64,000 nt of DNA, from assembly GCA_040217575.1 (NCBI GenBank), contig JAVJPW010000007.1, positions 493,774 through 557,773 on the forward strand, given 5' to 3'. A model generated the notes under the pieces. The model searched no databases and was not told the DNA's origin. It saw only the letters and a list, made by a program, of their open reading frames with translations. Origin of the DNA: Pacificispira sp040217575. Its GTDB lineage: Bacteria; Pseudomonadota; Alphaproteobacteria; UBA8366; Aestuariispiraceae. Below, piece after piece: positions 23,977-31,997 of the stretch. The stretch's first letter is position 1. Every line of letters begins with the position of its first letter. The translations under genes and the position numbers were made by a program.

Positions 23977-25479
23977 ATGACGCATTTGAGAGACGCACGC
24001 GCTTACCGTCCGCGCACGACCGCCCAATCCCGTGCCGCCGACCCGCGGTCCCAGACCCGGATGGTCCAACTTGTCGCGGTGGCAGTCGGCGCATCGTTCC
24101 TTGCGGCCCTTCTGATCGCAGCGCGGCCCGCCGCCGCCCATGAAAGTTTCGCGGATCTGGCTGAACAACTTCTGCCGGCGGTCGTGAACATCTCGTCCGA
24201 AACGGTGACCTCCGCCCAGGGGGTTCTGCCGGAAGATTTCCTGGAACGGTTCGGTCACGGCAACCCGGAAAACGCGCCCCGCGCCCAAAGCCTCGGGTCC
24301 GGATTCATCATCGACGGGGAAGCAGGAATTGTCATCACGAACAACCACGTGATCGAAGACGCGTCCGAGATCAAAGTCATCCTTCAGGACGACACCGAAT
24401 ATACGGCCGAACTGGTCGGGTCCGACCCGTCGACGGATGTCGCGGTCCTGCGCATCGATACCGAAGGGGACATCCTGCCGGAGGTACCATGGGGCGATTC
24501 CGACGCAGCGCGCGTCGGCGACTGGGTGCTGGCCATCGGTAATCCGCTTGGCCTTGGCGGCACTGTGACGGCCGGTATCATTTCAGCGCGTGGCCGCAAC
24601 ATCGACAGCGGTCCCTATGACGACTACATCCAGACGGACGCATCCATCAACCGCGGCAATTCCGGCGGCCCGCTGTTCAACACGGAAGGCCAGGTTATCG
24701 GCATCAACACGGCGATCTTCTCGCAAAGCGGCGGGTCGATCGGCATCGGCTTCTCAATCCCGTCGAACCAGGCCATCGGCGTCGTAGACCAAATCCTGGA
24801 ATACGGGTCCACCCGGCGGGGCTGGCTGGGCGTTTCCATTCAGGAAGTTACCGACGATATCGCCGATTCGCTCGGCATGGATCGTGCCTATGGTGCGCTC
24901 GTCTCTGCGGTGCATGAAGACGGCCCGGCGGAGTCTGCGGGGTTCGAATCCGGCGACGTGATCATCGAATTCAACAATAATGAAGTTGCCGATACACGCG
25001 AGTTGCTGCGTCTTGTGGCCGCCGCGCCGATCGAACAGACCGTGCCGGTCATCGTCTGGCGCAATGGCGAAGAGGTGACGCTGAACCCGACGCTTGGCCA
25101 GCGCGAAAAGATCGATCTTGCATCCCTGCGCCCGATTCAGGAAGGCGCCCCGGAAGGGGAGGCTGAGACCCAGATTGCGCGCCTGGATACGCTGGGCATC
25201 GAAATCGCCCCGCTGAACCAGTCCGAAGCCGACAAGTTCGGCGTGGAAGCCGCCGGCGAAGGGGTCCTGATTTCCAGTGTCGACAGCGCGTCCGACGCCG
25301 CCGAAAAGGGTATTCAACCGGGCGACATCGTGCTGGAGGTAAACCAGAACGAAGTCGCATCCGTCGGCGATATGGAACGCGAGGTCCAGACCGCATTGGA
25401 AGCGGGTCGTTCGTCCGTCCTTCTGAAGATACAGCGCGGTGACCGCCGCATTTTCGTCGCAGTCCGTTTCGCCCGCTGA
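23977..25479 (+). CDS. DegP/HtrA-family serine protease with two PDZ domains
   Basis: The 500-residue protein has a long N-terminus with a signal anchor (VQLVAVAVGASFLAALLIAA, ARPAAAHES), then a trypsin-like domain with NNHVIED (His), DPSTDVAVLR (Asp) and RGNSGGPLFN (Ser), then two PDZ domains (residues 285-375 and 410-498). It degrades or holds misfolded envelope proteins. The residue before GNSGG is Arg where Pro is usual. The ribosome site AGAGGA is good. It is followed by a strong terminator at 25508. Confidence 0.95.
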   Translation: MTHLRDARAYRPRTTAQSRAADPRSQTRMVQLVAVAVGASFLAALLIAARPAAAHESFADLAEQLLPAVVNISSETVTSAQGVLPEDFLERFGHGNPENAPRAQSLGSGFIIDGEAGIVITNNHVIEDASEIKVILQDDTEYTAELVGSDPSTDVAVLRIDTEGDILPEVPWGDSDAARVGDWVLAIGNPLGLGGTVTAGIISARGRNIDSGPYDDYIQTDASINRGNSGGPLFNTEGQVIGINTAIFSQSGGSIGIGFSIPSNQAIGVVDQILEYGSTRRGWLGVSIQEVTDDIADSLGMDRAYGALVSAVHEDGPAESAGFESGDVIIEFNNNEVADTRELLRLVAAAPIEQTVPVIVWRNGEEVTLNPTLGQREKIDLASLRPIQEGAPEGEAETQIARLDTLGIEIAPLNQSEADKFGVEAAGEGVLISSVDSASDAAEKGIQPGDIVLEVNQNEVASVGDMEREVQTALEAGRSSVLLKIQRGDRRIFVAVRFAR

Positions 25480-25507
25480 TCGGCGCAAAACCGATCATGC
25501 CGTTACA

Positions 25508-25542
25508 AACGCCCGGCTGTCCGCAGCCGGGCGTTTAATTTT
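25508..25542 (+). terminator. Rho-independent terminator after the DegP gene
   Basis: A perfect 12-bp stem, AACGCCCGGCTG with its complement CAGCCGGGCGTT, closed by the loop TCCG, is followed by TTAATTTT. It lies 28 bases after the protease stop and is a canonical intrinsic terminator. Confidence 0.88.
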
Positions 25543-25629
25543 AGGGGTCCACCCCCTAAATAATACTATAGATTTTTCTTTGCGCTAAGGTTCGCACAAA
25601 CCGTGAAGACAGAGAGGGGCGCTTGGTTC

Positions 25630-26661
25630 ATGGACACTAATCCGGGGGAAATCATGGGGCTGTTGAGCGGTTTTGCAATCTTCTCGATCGCGCTTGTCCT
25701 GTTTGCGATCATCCTGATTTTCAAGGGAATCAAGGTCGTTCCACAGTCGGAGGAATGGACGACCGAACGGTTCGGCCGCTATACGCGCACGCTGACGCCG
25801 GGCCTCAACCTGATCATACCGTTCGTCGATGGTATCGGCGCGAAGATGAGCCTTCGCGAAACCGTGCTGGATGTCGAGGAACAGGAGGTCATTACCCGCG
25901 ACAACGCGATGGTAAAGGTTGATGGCGTCGTCTTCTTTCAGGTCATAAACGCGTCCAAGGCGGCGTACGAGGTAAACGACCTGCGCTATGCAATCCTGAA
26001 CCTGACAATGACGAACATCCGAACCGTTCTGGGGTCCATGGACCTGGACCACATGCTGTCCCAGCGCGACGAAATCAACGAACGCCTGTTGAGCGTCGTC
26101 GACGCGGCGGCACAGCCCTGGGGCGTCAAGATCACCCGCATCGAAATCAAGGACATCTCTCCTCCGCCGGGTCTGGTTGATGCAATGGCCCGCCAGATGA
26201 AGGCCGAACGCGACAAGCGGGCGACGATCCTGGATGCGGAAGGCGAACGAAGCGCTGAAATCCTGCGCGCTGAGGGGCTGAAGCAGGCGGCCATCCTGGA
26301 AGCGGAAGGCCGCAAGGAAGCGGCATTCCGGGACGCGGAAGCCCGCGAACGGGAGGCGGAAGCCGAAGGCAAAGCAACCACAATGGTCTCAGAAGCCATT
26401 GCCAATGGAAATGTTTCAGCCATCAATTATTTCGTCGCGCAACGCTATGTGGAAGCAATCGAAAAACTGGCCGCCGCGCCGAACCAGCGTGTGATTTTGA
26501 TGCCGCTGGAAGCATCCAGCGTTATTGGCGCACTGGGCGGCATTGCCGAACTGGCCAAGGAAACTTTCGGCAAGGATACGGATTCCATGGTCTTGCCGGA
26601 TGAAGCCCGCGAAACCGATTCGCCATCCGGACGCGGCCCCTGGGGCGGGGGTGACGCATGA
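25630..26661 (+). CDS. SPFH-domain (stomatin/prohibitin, QmcA-like) membrane protein
   Basis: The 343-residue protein has an N-terminal membrane segment (FAIFSIALVLFAIILIF), then the SPFH domain (VVPQSEEWTTERFGRYTRTL), then a long alternating Ala/Glu/Arg coiled coil (residues 190-260) and a hydrophobic C-terminal region. Family members form oligomers in the inner membrane. It overlaps the NfeD gene by four bases (ATGA), the classic stomatin/NfeD pair. Three starts are possible (GTG 25603, ATG 25630, ATG 25654); I prefer the middle one. Confidence 0.93.
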   Translation: MDTNPGEIMGLLSGFAIFSIALVLFAIILIFKGIKVVPQSEEWTTERFGRYTRTLTPGLNLIIPFVDGIGAKMSLRETVLDVEEQEVITRDNAMVKVDGVVFFQVINASKAAYEVNDLRYAILNLTMTNIRTVLGSMDLDHMLSQRDEINERLLSVVDAAAQPWGVKITRIEIKDISPPPGLVDAMARQMKAERDKRATILDAEGERSAEILRAEGLKQAAILEAEGRKEAAFRDAEAREREAEAEGKATTMVSEAIANGNVSAINYFVAQRYVEAIEKLAAAPNQRVILMPLEASSVIGALGGIAELAKETFGKDTDSMVLPDEARETDSPSGRGPWGGGDA

Positions 26662-27143
26662 CGGAAATCAAACCCTTCCTGGACGGCATCGAATTCTGGC
26701 ACTGGTGGATCTTCGCCCTTGTCCTGATCGGGGCAGAGGCGCTGTTGCCGGGCGTCTTTTTCCTGTGGATGGGTGTTGCGGCGGCCATCATCGGCGTTGC
26801 GGTTCTGGTCACGCCCGACCTTGCCTGGGAAATCCAGTGGATCGCGTTCGCCGTGATTTCTATCGCCAGCGTGGTCGGCTGGCGCGCCTATCTGCTGCGC
26901 TATCCGACACAGACGGACCAGCCGACCCTGAACCGCCGCGGACAGGATTATGTGGGCCGGCACCTGACCCTGTCGCAACCGCTGCAGGACGGTCATGGGC
27001 GCACGAAACTGGATGACAGCGTCTGGGCGGTGGAAACGGAAGACGGTGCCGACCTGCCCCAGGGCACGAAGGTCGTGGTCACGGCACTGCGGGATACGGT
27101 CCTGATCGTTCGGCCCGCCGACGTCGGCCCTAACCCGCGGTAA
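26658..27143 (+). CDS. NfeD-family membrane protein
   Basis: The 161-residue protein has two or three membrane helices (FALVLIGAEALLPGVFFLWM and IQWIAFAVISIASVVGW) and a C-terminal OB-fold domain (DYVGRHLTLSQPLQDGHGRT, VVTALRDTVLIV). NfeD proteins partner SPFH proteins, and this one is fused in translation to the SPFH gene by a four-base overlap. It lacks the ClpP-like protease domain of the long NfeD class. It is convergent with the hydrolase gene, overlapping 14 bases. Confidence 0.92.
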   Translation: MTEIKPFLDGIEFWHWWIFALVLIGAEALLPGVFFLWMGVAAAIIGVAVLVTPDLAWEIQWIAFAVISIASVVGWRAYLLRYPTQTDQPTLNRRGQDYVGRHLTLSQPLQDGHGRTKLDDSVWAVETEDGADLPQGTKVVVTALRDTVLIVRPADVGPNPR

Positions 27144-27849
27144 GCAGGTCCGCCAACGCGTCGGGGGCGGTGACCATAGCGTCGTGACCGGTGGCGATTT
27201 CCTCCAGCGTCCAGCCCAGCGCCCGGGCCCGGTCGCGATGACCGGACAGGGGCTGATAGACCGGGTCCGTCACCATGACATAACGCACGGGCAGGCCGGC
27301 GCCTGGGTTCCCGTCGAAATCGATCGCCGTTTCGTAGGTTGCGATCGGATGCGGTGTCATCCGCGACAGAACATAATCCGCGTCATCCGGGTCGGTAATG
27401 CCAAGCGCGTCCGCCGTGGACGGCGAAAGGCAGCGAACCGTTTCCCCGTCCACACCGGGCACGTCGATGGCCCCGTCCCGCCGTTTCGCCCAAATGTCGG
27501 GCGCAACCGTCGACGCAGGTGAAACACCGCTGATCGGCACCATGGCATCCAGATAGACCAGCCCCGCAATCCGGTCCGCCGCCGCGGCCGCCGCACCGGT
27601 GATCGAATTTCCACCGAAGGAATGCCCGACCAGGATCGTATCCGTGATGTCCTGGGTCGTCAGGTGGCCGACCACATCGTCGACAAAGGTCTGAAGCGTG
27701 ATGCGATTCGAAAGCTCTCCCGCCCGTTCCCCAAGACCCGTCTGCGTCAAGGCGCTGACCCGATGGCCGCGCGCGGCAAGGACCGTCACCAGCCGGTCCC
27801 AGCACCAGGCCCCGTGCCAGGCACCATGCACAAGCGTGAAATGCGTCAT
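27130..27849 (-). CDS. Alpha/beta-hydrolase fold protein
   Basis: The 239-residue protein starts TLVHGAWHGAWCWDRL, with the oxyanion-hole HG, and has the nucleophile elbow LVGHSFGGNSI. IATGHDAMVTAP provides the catalytic His, and an Asp near DAMVPI or DPVY may complete the triad. The pattern resembles plant-type methyl-esterase/salicylate-binding hydrolases. Substrate unknown. The gene stands alone, divergent from the PAS_5 gene at 28077. Confidence 0.88.
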   Translation of the reverse strand: MTHFTLVHGAWHGAWCWDRLVTVLAARGHRVSALTQTGLGERAGELSNRITLQTFVDDVVGHLTTQDITDTILVGHSFGGNSITGAAAAAADRIAGLVYLDAMVPISGVSPASTVAPDIWAKRRDGAIDVPGVDGETVRCLSPSTADALGITDPDDADYVLSRMTPHPIATYETAIDFDGNPGAGLPVRYVMVTDPVYQPLSGHRDRARALGWTLEEIATGHDAMVTAPDALADLLTAG

Positions 27850-28076
27850 TCAATTCCCCTAGACCTCGTCCTCCATCATTGCATGCGCCCCATCAACCGA
27901 AAAGTTAGGAACGCACGGGGGCAAGCGTCAAAGCAACCGAACCCATCGCATTGGTAGGAGAATTTTCCAGATACACGTTTCACGATTTGTACCAATTAAC
28001 CATGTTTCTCTTCAGAAACTCGTGGTAGCCTGATACCTGTTACGTAAAAGGTACCGGTTGGGGAGGGGAAGTTACG

Positions 28077-28592
28077 TTGTACGAGCCGGAGTCCGGCGCC
28101 TCGGAGGGGCTGTCAGAACCTGTCTTCATTAACTCGGAAGAAGAAGCGGCACAGGTCCTGCCCAAGGACCCCTTTCACGACCTGTACGCCATTTGGCGCG
28201 GGTGGGATGAAGCCGAAGACCGCGTCCCTTTCCGGCGCTGTCTGGAACCGACGGACCTGACACGGTTCCTGTCCCATATGATGTTGATCGAACGGCTGCC
28301 GGAGGGGGAGTTCTTCTATCGCGTTGTCGGAACGCATATCGTCGCGGCGGTGGGCTTCGACCCGACCATGAAGCCGATGCATGAATTGCCGGAATATGTC
28401 GATACCGACGCCGTGACGGCCGCTTTCCAGTCGGCCCTGGACCGAAAACGCCCGAGGTTTGAACTCATGACCGGCCGCATTTTCGCAAAGAACTGGACGA
28501 CCTATCGCCGGCTGTTGTTGCCCATGGCGGACGACAGCGGGACGGTCCGCTTTATTCTGGGATGTGTGCATGGCCAGGCGACAGACCCATAG
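28077..28592 (+). CDS. PAS_5-domain (DUF1457-type) protein
   Basis: The 171-residue protein is of the PAS_5 type, a short sensor-like domain common in Rhodospirillales: LYAIWRGWDEAEDRVPFRRCLEPTDL, FFYRVVGTHIVAAVGFDP and YRRLLLPMADDSGTVRFI. It has no output domain. The start is a TTG at 28077 behind a strong ribosome site (GAGGGGAAG). It is convergent with a second PAS_5 gene 15 bases away. Function unknown. Confidence 0.78.
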   Translation: MYEPESGASEGLSEPVFINSEEEAAQVLPKDPFHDLYAIWRGWDEAEDRVPFRRCLEPTDLTRFLSHMMLIERLPEGEFFYRVVGTHIVAAVGFDPTMKPMHELPEYVDTDAVTAAFQSALDRKRPRFELMTGRIFAKNWTTYRRLLLPMADDSGTVRFILGCVHGQATDP

Positions 28593-28607
28593 GCTGGAAG
28601 GCCCTTT

Positions 28608-29159
28608 TCAGATCAGGGCCGACAGCGGCGCAACATATCGACGTACCGGGTCGCCACCGGCCGGATAGGCGTCTTTCATCCGGGTTCCCGTCGTTTCATA
28701 CGTGGTCGCGCCCAACAGCATGGTCAGATTCCCATCCTTGTCGCGGAGGGGGAGAACCAGCCGTTCCCCGGTGCCGATCCGGTCAAGTCCCTTGCGGTAA
28801 ATATGGCCGTTGGAATACACGACCGATGGACCGTCCAGCACCAGATCATATTGATATTTCAGAATGGAATTTCCCGGTTCCGCCGCCATTTCGTCCAGAT
28901 ATTCGCCGATTGCCTTGCGTCCAACGACACGGCGCAGGTCTTCCCCTACCAGCCGGCAAAGGTAGCGTCCGTCGGTTTCGCGTTCGAAAATCCAGACGAT
29001 GGAAAGAAGCCGAACCAGATGGGACGGGTCGATTTGCGGCCGCACGGGCGGTTGCCCTCCGACACACAGCCCCTTCCAATAGTCGAACAGCGTCCGCAGT
29101 CGCGCATCCCCGAACTCAGGCAGTGTGTCGATGTATTCAACATCCGGAAATTCGGTCAC
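28608..29159 (-). CDS. PAS_5-domain (DUF1457-type) protein, second copy
   Basis: The 183-residue product shares the PAS_5 layout with its convergent neighbour: LFDYWKGLCVGGQPPVRPQI, LCRLVGEDLRRVVGRKAIGE and GERLVLPLRDKDGNLTMLLG. It is clearly diverged from the first, so it is not a recent duplicate. The start at a GTG (29159, MTEFPDVEYIDTLPEF) is chosen by protein content; a TTG at 29174 is also in frame, and neither has a strong ribosome site. Function unknown. Confidence 0.78.
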   Translation of the reverse strand: MTEFPDVEYIDTLPEFGDARLRTLFDYWKGLCVGGQPPVRPQIDPSHLVRLLSIVWIFERETDGRYLCRLVGEDLRRVVGRKAIGEYLDEMAAEPGNSILKYQYDLVLDGPSVVYSNGHIYRKGLDRIGTGERLVLPLRDKDGNLTMLLGATTYETTGTRMKDAYPAGGDPVRRYVAPLSALI

Positions 29160-29290
29160 GGCACGGCATTCCAACTGTGGACAAACACATTATTCAAACC
29201 TATCAACTCACTAGTGGGAAATCTATATTGCCGGCTCAGGTGGTCAATCGCCGCTGGCCAAATCTTCAGGCTGTGACCAGGGTGCATCAC

Positions 29291-30142
29291 ATGCTGAATA
29301 TCCGTAACGAAACATCCGTCCTGACGGACCTGTGTGTCTGCCGTGGCGTTTCCGTTCCGCCTTGGGACACGTTCGAAAGCGGCCATCCCGAATTTGCCAC
29401 ATTCCGCATGGGCCAATGGGACCGCGACCGCCTGCTGGCGCAACAGGAAACCTTCTACGACCTGATGGACCGTTTGGGCGTCCGCCTGCATTTCATCGCG
29501 CCGTCACCCGACCATCCGTGGCAGATGTATACCCGTGACACCGGTTTCGTGATCGGCGATCGGATATATTACGCCGCCGACCGGGGCCTGCCGGAACGGG
29601 TGGGTGAGGTGGCGAACCTGCGCAGCGCCCTGCCCGAACTGCCGGCGGATGCTTTTGTGGAGATCACCGACGGGCGGATCGAAGGCGGCGACGTCATGCC
29701 GGACGGCAATGTTGTCTTTGTCGGCGTCAACACGACACGCACCGCGCCCGCCGCCGCGGCGGCCCTGGCCCGTCATCTGGCCCCCGACGTGACTTTGGTC
29801 CCGCTGGACCTCGGCCCCTCGGTTATGCATCTGGACACACGCATGACCATCCTGCCCGGGCGGCGGCTTCTGATCTGTCCAACGCCGTTTGCAAAGGCGG
29901 ATCTGGCCGTTCTGGCCGCCCGCTTCACATTGATCGAAGTCACGGACGAGGAAGCGGCTGCCATGGGCACCAACGTCTTTGTCCCCAATCCGGAAACCGT
30001 CGTCATGCACCGCGCTTTCGACCGAATCGCGAAGGAGATAGAGGCGGCGGGCATTCGGGTCGAACGGCTGGACTGGTCGGAACCGAACGCGCTGCTGGGA
30101 TCCTTCCGATGTGCGACCATGCCGCTGCGGCGGGCCGCTTAG
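29291..30142 (+). CDS. DDAH/arginine deiminase-like amidinohydrolase
   Basis: The 283-residue protein belongs to the guanidino-modifying superfamily. YTRDTGFVI contains the substrate-binding Asp, VEITDGRIEGGDVM the Glu-Gly-Gly motif, VMHLDTRMTILPG the catalytic His, and FRCATMPLRRA at the C-terminus the catalytic Cys. Dimethylarginine dimethylaminohydrolase, converting dimethylarginine to citrulline, is the best match by length and motif order, but arginine-deiminase-like or related hydrolases are possible. AGGG precedes the ATG at 29291. Confidence 0.85.
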   Translation: MLNIRNETSVLTDLCVCRGVSVPPWDTFESGHPEFATFRMGQWDRDRLLAQQETFYDLMDRLGVRLHFIAPSPDHPWQMYTRDTGFVIGDRIYYAADRGLPERVGEVANLRSALPELPADAFVEITDGRIEGGDVMPDGNVVFVGVNTTRTAPAAAAALARHLAPDVTLVPLDLGPSVMHLDTRMTILPGRRLLICPTPFAKADLAVLAARFTLIEVTDEEAAAMGTNVFVPNPETVVMHRAFDRIAKEIEAAGIRVERLDWSEPNALLGSFRCATMPLRRAA

Positions 30143-30178
30143 CCGCCAATCCGTGGCCGCCGCCCCGCAGGTGGCACA

Positions 30179-30388
30179 TCAATGTCGGTGAACACCGGGG
30201 GAGCTTTCGTGCGTCCTTGGCGCATCCCCGGTCCAGTCGAAATGCCGCAACGGAACGCCCAGCCACACCACCACCGGCGCCGAACAGTTCGGTCGACAAT
30301 CGTCACAGTGGCAATAGCGTGCCCAGTTGATTTCCGCTTTGAAAATCCAGCGCGTCTTGCCGCACAGGCAGCGCCCTGTCCCAGACAT
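30179..30388 (-). pseudogene. Truncated GFA-domain (glutathione-dependent formaldehyde-activating-like) gene
   Basis: The 69-residue frame reads MSGTGRCLCGKTRWIF, then YCHCDDCRPNCSAPVVVWL and HESSPGVHRH, the N-terminal two zinc motifs of the GFA family (CxCG and CxCxxC). It stops at TGA just where the third motif (FCxxCG) should begin. The same frame resumes directly after the stop with CATCG, the missing motif, and then loses likeness. So a nonsense change or short decay has broken the gene; the last part would run into the DDAH gene on the other strand. A short functional protein is possible but less likely. Confidence 0.7.
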
Positions 30389-30577
30389 CGGTTTCTTTTT
30401 CCCAAGGGCCGGATTTCTTCCGGACAACTTTCACGCTAAACAGAATAATCAATTATTTTCAACATGTTATAGAATATTGCCGCCTATCGGAAGATTTCCC
30501 CCGGACTAACCAATTTTTAAACAGTTTGATCGATACTTCGGTTGGCTGCGATCGGTTAAGTCAGCGAAGGACAGTAT

Positions 30578-31957
30578 ATGTGCCCACAACGGATTGACAG
30601 GATGGATGGATTTCTTGGCAAGGTCGAATCGCTTCGCGACCCGACCAACACAAGCCTGGGCCAAATCTTCTGCATCGGCACCGAACGCATCCGGGAGAAG
30701 TTCGGCGACGCACGCTGGCGCCGCTCGGAAGAGCTGGTCGCCAAGCTGATCGAAAAGTCGATCGAACAGCATTGCGACAGCAAGGACGTCTTTCTGCGGT
30801 GCCGCGATGCATCGTACCTTATCCTGTTTTCCGATCCATCCATGGCAAAGGCGGAAGCCGCATCCACGAAAATCGCCGAATTCGTCAATGACTCGCTGTT
30901 CGGGTCCGAAGAGGGGGAGGCCCTGACAATCCAAAGCGTCGTCCGAACGGCTGCGGGTGTTCAGGAAACCAACGCCTTCACAACGGCGGAAGTGATCGGA
31001 AGGCTTCGCGAACAGGCGGAAACAGTGGAAATCGGCAAGCACGACACTCCGAAAGCGTCAGACGGTCCGACATTGGTCGCGGGTGACGACGATGGTGCCG
31101 ACACGACACCCGACAATCCGGTGCCGGCGAAGAAGGACAAAGAACTGAAACTCCCCAGCAACCGTCAGGAACTCTTTGCCAAACTACGGTCGGTTCAGGA
31201 CGCGCCCATCAAATTCCAGTATTTGCCGCTGTGGGATGTGTCCCGCCGCCGGGTCCGCACCTTCAATTGCGTGCCATGCAGGAATTCCGCGATTTCCGGC
31301 GAACCGCTTTGGAACTATGCCGTTCTGGGCAAAGATCCCGACATCGCAGACATCATCGCGCTCGACATCGCGGCCCTTGAAAAGGGGCTTCTCGACCTGA
31401 CCGAAAACCTTCTGGGGGGGATGTCCTGCAACCTTGTTCCCAATCTTCATTTTGAAACCCTGGCCAACAAGAAGGGCAAACAGGAAGTCAGCGCCCTGCT
31501 GGCCGAACTGCCCGATCTTATCCGGCAATGCGTCTGGCCAAGTGTCGTACAGATTCCCGACGGTGTGCCCGAAGGCCGCTTGATGGAAATCTCCGGCCAC
31601 ATCGGATCCTATTGCGGGAATGTCGGCGCCGTGCTGGTTCCCGAGAAACTGAAAAACGATCTCAACAAGACTCTGATCCGTTACCGGGCGGGCGGATTCA
31701 CGGGCATTTTCCTGCGGTTCAAGGACGCCCCGACAAAGGCCGAAATCAAGGAGCTTCTGAGCATCGCGGATCGGTCGCGCGAAATTGGCGGGCATGTCGG
31801 CGTGACCGGCATCAGCGATGACGAAACGCTGATACAGTTGGCCTACAGCAATATCGGGTTCATCTCGGGCTCGGTCTTCGGCGGACCGTATGACGAAATT
31901 CCGCTGGAATATGATTTCGACGCCAAGAACCTGGAAGGGCTGAAAGCCGCCTGCTAG
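30578..31957 (+). CDS. Degenerate GGDEF/EAL-type protein
   Basis: The 459-residue protein resembles a two-domain c-di-GMP protein with both catalytic sites lost. Residues 60-140 look like a GGDEF fold in which the signature is replaced (FLRCRDASYLILFSD). Residues 215-455 resemble an EAL domain (FQYLPLWDVSRRRVRTF at the start, GFISGSVFGGPYDEIPLEY at the end), but the E-x-L and the catalytic Glu and Lys motifs are missing. It may bind a nucleotide or partner as an effector. A good ribosome site (GAAGGA) precedes the ATG. The segment between the domains is acidic and low complexity. Confidence 0.6.
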   Translation: MCPQRIDRMDGFLGKVESLRDPTNTSLGQIFCIGTERIREKFGDARWRRSEELVAKLIEKSIEQHCDSKDVFLRCRDASYLILFSDPSMAKAEAASTKIAEFVNDSLFGSEEGEALTIQSVVRTAAGVQETNAFTTAEVIGRLREQAETVEIGKHDTPKASDGPTLVAGDDDGADTTPDNPVPAKKDKELKLPSNRQELFAKLRSVQDAPIKFQYLPLWDVSRRRVRTFNCVPCRNSAISGEPLWNYAVLGKDPDIADIIALDIAALEKGLLDLTENLLGGMSCNLVPNLHFETLANKKGKQEVSALLAELPDLIRQCVWPSVVQIPDGVPEGRLMEISGHIGSYCGNVGAVLVPEKLKNDLNKTLIRYRAGGFTGIFLRFKDAPTKAEIKELLSIADRSREIGGHVGVTGISDDETLIQLAYSNIGFISGSVFGGPYDEIPLEYDFDAKNLEGLKAAC

Positions 31958-31997
31958 GCGCCGACCCGGTGACAGCCGTGCAACGGCATCTGCCGCG

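Noticed and set aside
28562..29290. The first 243 codons of the long plus-strand frame before the DDAH domain
   Set aside because: They lie opposite the second PAS_5 gene and the DDAH family starts at 29291.
30003..30299. A 98-codon minus-strand frame across the DDAH end
   Set aside because: It is a shadow in a different frame from the GFA remnant and shows no motif.
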